64,000 nucleotides of DNA from Pseudomonas sp. A34-9 (lineage in GTDB: Bacteria > Pseudomonadota > Gammaproteobacteria > Pseudomonadales > Pseudomonadaceae): contig NZ_CP119967.1 in assembly GCF_029543085.1 (NCBI RefSeq), forward strand, positions 3,622,501-3,686,500. Reading direction: 5' to 3'. The notes beneath the pieces were generated by a model, which saw nothing but the letters and a program-made list of their open reading frames with translations, was not told the origin of the DNA and ran no database searches. Made by a program: the position numbers and the translations under genes. Below, piece after piece: positions 59,547-64,000 of this stretch. The stretch's first letter is position 1; every line of letters begins with the position of its first letter.

Positions 59547-60916
59547 TCTCGATACGTGCGCGCATTCTGGTGCCGGTGCTGGTCCTGGTGCTGATGGGCG
59601 ATCTGCTGATCAGTTGGCTGGTGCTGCGCGACAGTCATCATGAAATCGAAGAGGTCTACGACGCGCAACTGGCGCAAAGCGCACGCCTGCTGCAAGGCGT
59701 ATTGGCGCAACGCGCACCGGGCGACAACGACTGGCAGCGCCTGCACCAGGCCTTCGATGAAGCCATGAGCCGGGTCGGCGATGGCGAGGCGGCGCATCCC
59801 TACGAAACCCGCCTGACCTTTCAGGTCTGGCGCAGCGACGGGCAATTACTGATGCGCTCGGCCCAGGCGCCGGAGCTCAAAGAACCGCCGACCACCCTCG
59901 GTTCCCATGACCTGATGGAAAACGGCCGCGACTGGTGCGCCTTTCTCCTCAAGGACTCGCAGCAAGGGCTGTTGATCTGGGTCGGTGAGCGCGATGACAT
60001 GCGCCAGGATCTGATCGAGCGCATTGTCGGCCACACGCTATGGCCGAGTGTGATCGGCGTGCCGGTGCTGACGGCCCTGATCTGGCTGACCATCGGCTGG
60101 GGCCTGCACCCCTTGCGGGCCATGGCGCAGACCATTCGCGGGCGCAACACCGACACCCTCAAACCGCTGAATCTCAGCCCCCTGCCCCACGACCTTGAGC
60201 CGATGCAAACCGCGCTCAATCGTCTGTTGCAGCAGATCGACAATCTGCTCGCCCGCGAACGCCGCTTCATCGCCGACGCCGCCCATGAATTGCGCACGCC
60301 GCTGGCGATCCTGCGCATTCACGCGCAAAACGCCCAGCTCGCCAATACCGCGCAACAACGCGACGAGGCGCTGGAGTTTCTGGTCAGCGCGGTGGACCGC
60401 GCCACCCGGATCGCCAGCCAGTTGCTGACCATGGCGCGCATCGAGCCGCGCCTGGCCAACCCGGAAAAAACAGCGGTGGAGCTCACCGCGCTGGTGCGCG
60501 AAGAACTTGCCGAACTGGCGCCGCTGGCATGGGAGAAAGACGTCGAACTGATCCTCGACAGCGACCACCACTGCCCTGTCGAAACCGACCCTGTGGCGCT
60601 GGCCATCGCCTTGCAGAACCTGGTCACCAACGCCTTGAACTTCGCCCCGCCCGGCAGCGAAGTGCGCGTGCAGGTGCAGCCACAAACATCCGGCGCGGTG
60701 TACATCAGCGTCGAGGATGCCGGCCCCGGTATCGACGAAGAGGATTATGCGCGGTTGTTCGAGCGTTTCTACAGCCACGGTCATGCCAATGGCGCCGGGC
60801 TGGGCCTGGCCATTGTGCAGATGATCGTCAGCAAGATCGGCAGTACCCTGCAGCTGTACAACTTGCCGCGTGGCGGTTTGTGCGCACAGTTGCGGATCAA
60901 CGAGAAGCCGGCGTGA
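59543..60916 (+). CDS. membrane sensor histidine kinase, QseC/PmrB-like
   Basis: 457 residues. Two membrane helices (about 8-28 and 168-188) enclose a 140-residue periplasmic sensor. A HAMP-like linker is followed by His248 (IADAAHELRTPLAI) and the ATPase motifs QNLVTNALNFAPPG, EDAGPGI and GAGLGLAIV. The ATG overlaps the regulator stop (ATGA). It probably senses an envelope or metal signal and controls the divergent PepSY-cytochrome genes. Confidence 0.92.
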   Translation: MISIRARILVPVLVLVLMGDLLISWLVLRDSHHEIEEVYDAQLAQSARLLQGVLAQRAPGDNDWQRLHQAFDEAMSRVGDGEAAHPYETRLTFQVWRSDGQLLMRSAQAPELKEPPTTLGSHDLMENGRDWCAFLLKDSQQGLLIWVGERDDMRQDLIERIVGHTLWPSVIGVPVLTALIWLTIGWGLHPLRAMAQTIRGRNTDTLKPLNLSPLPHDLEPMQTALNRLLQQIDNLLARERRFIADAAHELRTPLAILRIHAQNAQLANTAQQRDEALEFLVSAVDRATRIASQLLTMARIEPRLANPEKTAVELTALVREELAELAPLAWEKDVELILDSDHHCPVETDPVALAIALQNLVTNALNFAPPGSEVRVQVQPQTSGAVYISVEDAGPGIDEEDYARLFERFYSHGHANGAGLGLAIVQMIVSKIGSTLQLYNLPRGGLCAQLRINEKPA

Positions 60917-60984
60917 CGTGTTGCTCTTCATTTCAATACGGCGGTTTTGACGAAATTTTCATATCGACCTGTTAAGATCCGCCT

Positions 60985-61150
60985 CCTCGTTGGGGAGTAG
61001 CCTGTTTCCGAGCCTTTCGGAAGCGTTCGTATCAACATTCTCGGCAACATGCCGTGGTACGAACACCTTTTGGTTGGTGAGACCGACGACACATCCATGC
61101 CTAAAGTCGGGCGTGTGGTTGTGTCGTTGACTCATAGCCCGACTGGAAGT
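60985..61150 (+). ncRNA. yybP-ykoY manganese riboswitch
   Basis: The hallmark sequences are present: TTGGGGAGTAGCC at 60990-61002 and, after long internal stems, GACTCATAGCCCGACTGG at 61129-61146. Between them an extended arm pairs CGACGACACA with TGTGTCGTTG. The class binds Mn2+ and here precedes the Mn exporter gene mntP by a few bases; the last conserved strand runs into the mntP ribosome site, so control is probably translational. Confidence 0.9.
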
Positions 61151-61157
61151 GTGCCCC

Positions 61158-61721
61158 GTGAATCCTGTTTCCCTCATATTCCTCGCTTTGGCCATGTCCA
61201 CGGATGCGTTCGCCGCCGCCATCGGCAAAGGCTCCAGCCTGCACAAACCGCGCCTCACCGAAGCCCTGCGCACCGGCCTGATCTTCGGTGTGATCGAAGC
61301 CATCACGCCCATCATCGGCTGGCTGATCGGCCAGGCGGCGACCCGCTGGGTTGCCGAATGGGACCACTGGATCGCCTTCACCCTGCTGGTGATTCTCGGC
61401 CTGCACATGATCTACAACGGCCTGAAACATGAAGAAGAGGAAGCAGAAAAACCGGGTTCGCACTCCTTTCTGATTCTCGCGGTCACCGCGTTTGCCACCA
61501 GCATCGATGCGCTCGCGGTCGGCGTCGGCCTGGCGTTTGTCGACGTGAATATTTGGCTCGCCGCAGCGGCGATCGGCCTGGCGACCATGACCATGGTGAC
61601 CATTGGCGTGATGCTTGGCCGAGTGCTCGGTGCGGTGGTGGGCAAGCGCGCGGAAATCGTTGGTGGTGTGGTGCTGATGATTGTCGGTGCGACGATTTTG
61701 TATGAGCACTTGTCGGTCTGA
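61158..61721 (+). CDS. mntP: manganese efflux pump
   Basis: 187 residues with six membrane helices in two repeats, each with an acidic motif: [13 protein letters not shown] and [14 protein letters not shown]. Exports Mn2+ and prevents manganese toxicity. The GTG at 61158 gives the canonical [16 protein letters not shown] start with GGAAG upstream; a GTG nine bases earlier is less likely. Regulated by the Mn riboswitch directly upstream. Confidence 0.93.
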   Translation: MNPVSLIFLALAMSTDAFAAAIGKGSSLHKPRLTEALRTGLIFGVIEAITPIIGWLIGQAATRWVAEWDHWIAFTLLVILGLHMIYNGLKHEEEEAEKPGSHSFLILAVTAFATSIDALAVGVGLAFVDVNIWLAAAAIGLATMTMVTIGVMLGRVLGAVVGKRAEIVGGVVLMIVGATILYEHLSV

Positions 61722-61722
61722 T

Positions 61723-62439
61723 TCAACCTCCAGTCAGCGTTGCCAGCGCCAAGGCATTGCCGAGCGCTGCGCCGCTGGCGGTGTTGTCGAAAATGCACCA
61801 GGTCGCGGCGCCTGCTGCGGCCGCTGATTGCAAGACTTGCGCGAGGTTTTGCAGATACTCCGAAGCGTAGGCGCTGTGGTAAATGCGCGGTGAACCGTGC
61901 AGTCGCCAGTACTTCGTTTCCGGCCAGCCACCGGGCGAAATATCACCGCTGATGCGCGAAGGATCGACTGCCGCTTGGGCAATCTGATGAGTCATTAGCA
62001 TCGGCTCGGCGCTGACCCACGATTGATGCCTTGGCTCGAGCACTACGGCGCCGCAGAACCGCTGACGCAATGTCGTGAAAAAGGTGTCGGCACAGGCTTC
62101 TTCGAACGCCAGCGATGGCGGCAATTGCACGAGCAAGCAGCCCAAACGGTCGCCCAGACCGGCGCATTCATGCAGAAACCGGTCAAGCGCCGACTCGCAG
62201 CTTGCCAAGCGCAGTTCATGGGTGATGTGTTTCGGCATTTTCACCGAAAAGCGGAAGCTCTCTGGTACACCATCGGCCCAACGCTCGTAGGTTTGCCGAC
62301 GATGCGGGCGGTAGAACGAACTGTTGATTTCCACGCCGTTGAGGCGCGTGGCGTAGCGCTGCAAATGCGTGCCATCAGCCGCAAATGCCGGCCAGTGTTC
62401 GCGCCCCAGATTCCAGCCTGCACAACCAATGAAAATCAA
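61723..62439 (-). CDS. DUF72 family protein
   Basis: 238 residues. IFIGCAGWNLG, VEINSSFYRPHRRQTYERWADGVPESFRFSVKMPKHITHE, LVQLPPSLAF and EPRHQSW are DUF72 (YecE-like TIM-barrel) signatures. The TTG at 62439 is chosen because AGGAGG is then correctly spaced; a GTG two codons earlier sits on top of that site. Function unknown. Its 3' end almost touches mntP (convergent, 1-bp gap). Confidence 0.85.
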   Translation of the reverse strand: MIFIGCAGWNLGREHWPAFAADGTHLQRYATRLNGVEINSSFYRPHRRQTYERWADGVPESFRFSVKMPKHITHELRLASCESALDRFLHECAGLGDRLGCLLVQLPPSLAFEEACADTFFTTLRQRFCGAVVLEPRHQSWVSAEPMLMTHQIAQAAVDPSRISGDISPGGWPETKYWRLHGSPRIYHSAYASEYLQNLAQVLQSAAAAGAATWCIFDNTASGAALGNALALATLTGG

Positions 62440-62455
62440 AAGCACGCCTCCTGAC

Positions 62456-62655
62456 CTGTAGGAACTGCCGCAGGCTGCGATCTTGATCGTTCCCGCGCTC
62501 TGCGTTGATTGATCGTTTGATCGTTCCCACGTTCCGCGTGGGAATGCAGCCCGTGACGCTCCGCGTCACTGGACGCGGAGCGTCCCTGGAGGCGTTCCCA
62601 CGCAGAGCGTGGGAACGATCAATCAAGAGATCGCAGCCTTCGGCAGCTCCTACAG
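62456..62655. repeat. composite nested palindromic repeat
   Basis: The outer arms CTGTAGGAACTGCCGCAGGC... (from 62456) and ...GCAGCTCCTACAG (to 62655) belong to the GCGATCTT family. The 140-bp interior holds three other hairpins: GTTCCCAC/GTGGGAA (near 62523-62543), GACGCTCCGCGTC/GACGCGGAGCGTC (62555-62584, 13-bp arms) and CGTTCCCACG/CGTGGGAACG (62593-62617). One repeat family appears inserted into another. Confidence 0.8.
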
Positions 62656-62674
62656 CAGTCTGTCGATCAACCGG

Positions 62675-64000
62675 TTATTTTTTGCCGGGCAACACCGCGC
62701 CGAGCATCTGTTTGGCGGTTTGCAGGATCACCCCGGCTTCATCCGGATCGCCCTTGAGCAGCGTCGTGGCGAACTTCTTCGCCTGTTCAAGTTTGATGTG
62801 CGGTGGCAGCGGCGGCACATTCGGATCCGTCTTGAACTCGATCAACACCGGCACCTCCGAGGCCAGTGCCTGCTCCCAGGCAGCGGCGACGTCTTCTTCG
62901 CGATCAACGAAAATGCCTTTCAGGCCAATCGAGATGGCGAACAAGTGGTAAGGCACATCGGGAATGCTTTGCGAAGCTTCGAACTTCGGATCACCCTCCA
63001 TCACCCGCTGCTCCCACGTAACCTGATTGAGGTCCTCATTGTTGAACACCGCGCAGATCCATTTCGGGCTCGCCCACTGTCGCCAGTATTTGGCGACGGT
63101 AATCAGCTCGGCCATATTGTTCATTTGCATCGCACCGTCACCTACCAGTGCAATGACCGTACGCTCGGGGTGGGCGAATTTGGCGGCGATGGCGTAAGGC
63201 ACAGCGGCGCCCATCGAGGCCAGGCCTCCAGATAATGAACATTGCATGCCACGGCGAATCTTCAGATCACGGGCATACCAGTTGGCACACGAACCGGAGT
63301 CGCTGGTGATGATTGCCTGTTCGGGCAGGCGCGGCGACAACTCATACACCACCCTTTGCGGGTTGACCGGGTCAGCTTTGGCCATCGCGCGTTTTTCCAG
63401 GGTTTTCTCCCAGCTGCCGCGCCAGCCTTCGACTTTCTTGCGCCACTTGCCGGAGGTTTTCTGCTCGAGCAGCGGCAACAACGCGGCGAGGGTTTCCGCC
63501 GAGTCGCCAACCAGATTGACCTCCATCGGGTAGCGCAGGCTGAGCATGTCGGGCTGCAAATCGATTTGAACGCCCCGCGCCTGGCCTTCCTTGGGCAGAA
63601 ATTCCGCGTAGGGAAAACCCGAACCGATCATCAGCAAAGTGTCGCATTCGCTCATCAGCTTGTAGCTCGGCTCGGTGCCGAGCAGGCCGATGCTGCCGGT
63701 GACCCAAGGCAGATCGTCGGGTAGCACGGCTTTGCCTAAAAGGGCCTTGGCCACACCGGCGCCGAGTTTTTCGGCCACCGCGATGACTTGATCGGTCGCC
63801 TGCAAAGCCCCTGCGCCAACCAGAATCGCAACCTTTTCTCCCGCGTTCAAAACGTCGGCGGCACGCTGCAGATCCACGTCATAAGGCAGCACTTTGGGTT
63901 TTGTATAACCGACACCGGAATGCGCCGTGCCATGCGCGCGCGCCGGGGCCTCGTATTCCAGGTCCTGTAAATCGTTGGGCAAAATGAGCGCAGTCACCCG
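62675..64000 (-). CDS. thiamine-diphosphate-dependent oxidase/decarboxylase (5' end cut by window)
   Basis: The last 441 residues of a pyruvate-oxidase/acetolactate-synthase-like enzyme. The central FAD/NAD-type domain (KVAILVGAGALQATDQVIAVAEKLGAGVAKALLGKAVLPDDLPWVTGSIGLLG) is followed by the C-terminal ThDP domain with GDGAMQMNNMAELITVAKYW and FNNEDLNQVTWEQR (Mg/ThDP motif, GDG to NN). It resembles PoxB-type pyruvate oxidases of pseudomonads. The N-terminal ThDP-binding half lies outside the window, so the substrate is uncertain. Confidence 0.87.
   Translation of the reverse strand, partial: RVTALILPNDLQDLEYEAPARAHGTAHSGVGYTKPKVLPYDVDLQRAADVLNAGEKVAILVGAGALQATDQVIAVAEKLGAGVAKALLGKAVLPDDLPWVTGSIGLLGTEPSYKLMSECDTLLMIGSGFPYAEFLPKEGQARGVQIDLQPDMLSLRYPMEVNLVGDSAETLAALLPLLEQKTSGKWRKKVEGWRGSWEKTLEKRAMAKADPVNPQRVVYELSPRLPEQAIITSDSGSCANWYARDLKIRRGMQCSLSGGLASMGAAVPYAIAAKFAHPERTVIALVGDGAMQMNNMAELITVAKYWRQWASPKWICAVFNNEDLNQVTWEQRVMEGDPKFEASQSIPDVPYHLFAISIGLKGIFVDREEDVAAAWEQALASEVPVLIEFKTDPNVPPLPPHIKLEQAKKFATTLLKGDPDEAGVILQTAKQMLGAVLPGKK

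Overview
This window looks like chromosomal DNA of a fluorescent-group Pseudomonas. The supports are high GC with tight ATGA-type gene overlaps, a U32-family protein very close to E. coli RlhA in sequence and length, a Mn-sensing yybP-ykoY leader in front of mntP, tandem DUF6124-type genes, and the palindromic extragenic repeats typical of this genus (GCGATCTTTTGATC-type and CTGTGGGAGCGAGC-type). No rRNA, phage, IS element or CRISPR array was seen. The one tRNA is tRNA-Gln(TTG).

Layout. 1-11 kb is a sulfur/organosulfur block. A leftward operon encodes a sulfonate-type ABC transporter interleaved with an SfnB/DszC-like flavin oxidoreductase, a D-2-hydroxyacid dehydrogenase and a class II aldolase, and ends in an exported M19 dipeptidase. 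It is headed by a LysR regulator that diverges from a thiol dioxygenase (3-mercaptopropionate dioxygenase-like) and a four-domain rhodanese. A Tat-exported flavin amine oxidase lies at the left edge. 11.2-13.1 kb is a patchy accessory strip with small hypothetical genes and decayed-looking sequence. 13.3-22 kb is a signalling island: two divergent double-domain KaiC-like ATPases, two histidine kinases, a stand-alone receiver, a small unknown protein and a GAF-PAS-GGDEF-EAL protein. 22.2-28.8 kb has an MFS exporter, an AraC regulator and a periplasmic molybdenum hydroxylase (IorA/IorB plus triheme cytochrome c), ending in what looks like the broken-off start of an xdhC gene.

28.8-36 kb holds ordinary genes: a YceK-type lipoprotein, cupin, LysR/GST pair, RidA, rlhA, tRNA-Gln and an exported Asp-nucleophile alpha/beta hydrolase. 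36.2-37.5 kb carries two DUF6124-type paralogues behind a long, strongly folded leader whose last stem hides the ribosome binding site. 37.5-46 kb is a polyamine/agmatine block: nitrilase-family amidase, GlxA-type regulator, a Tat-exported agmatine-deiminase paralogue, an orphan polyamine-binding protein, aguB, aguA and a divergent LysR, followed by a radical SAM/SPASM protein and a LysR/RidA pair. 47.7-51 kb is a PhnD-PhnC-PhnE-PhnE type ABC operon (phosphonate-like, possibly selenate), then an MFS transporter with a large periplasmic insert. 53-58 kb has an LtaS-like phosphoglycerol transferase, a membrane protein and a sialidase-fold protein in one operon. 57.9-61 kb has a cytochrome b561/PepSY pair divergent from a QseBC/PmrAB-like two-component system, with a CTTAG direct repeat between them. 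61-64 kb has the Mn riboswitch with mntP, a DUF72 protein, a nested palindromic repeat and a ThDP-dependent oxidase/decarboxylase cut by the window edge.

All calls come from reading the sequence and family knowledge. No database search was run.
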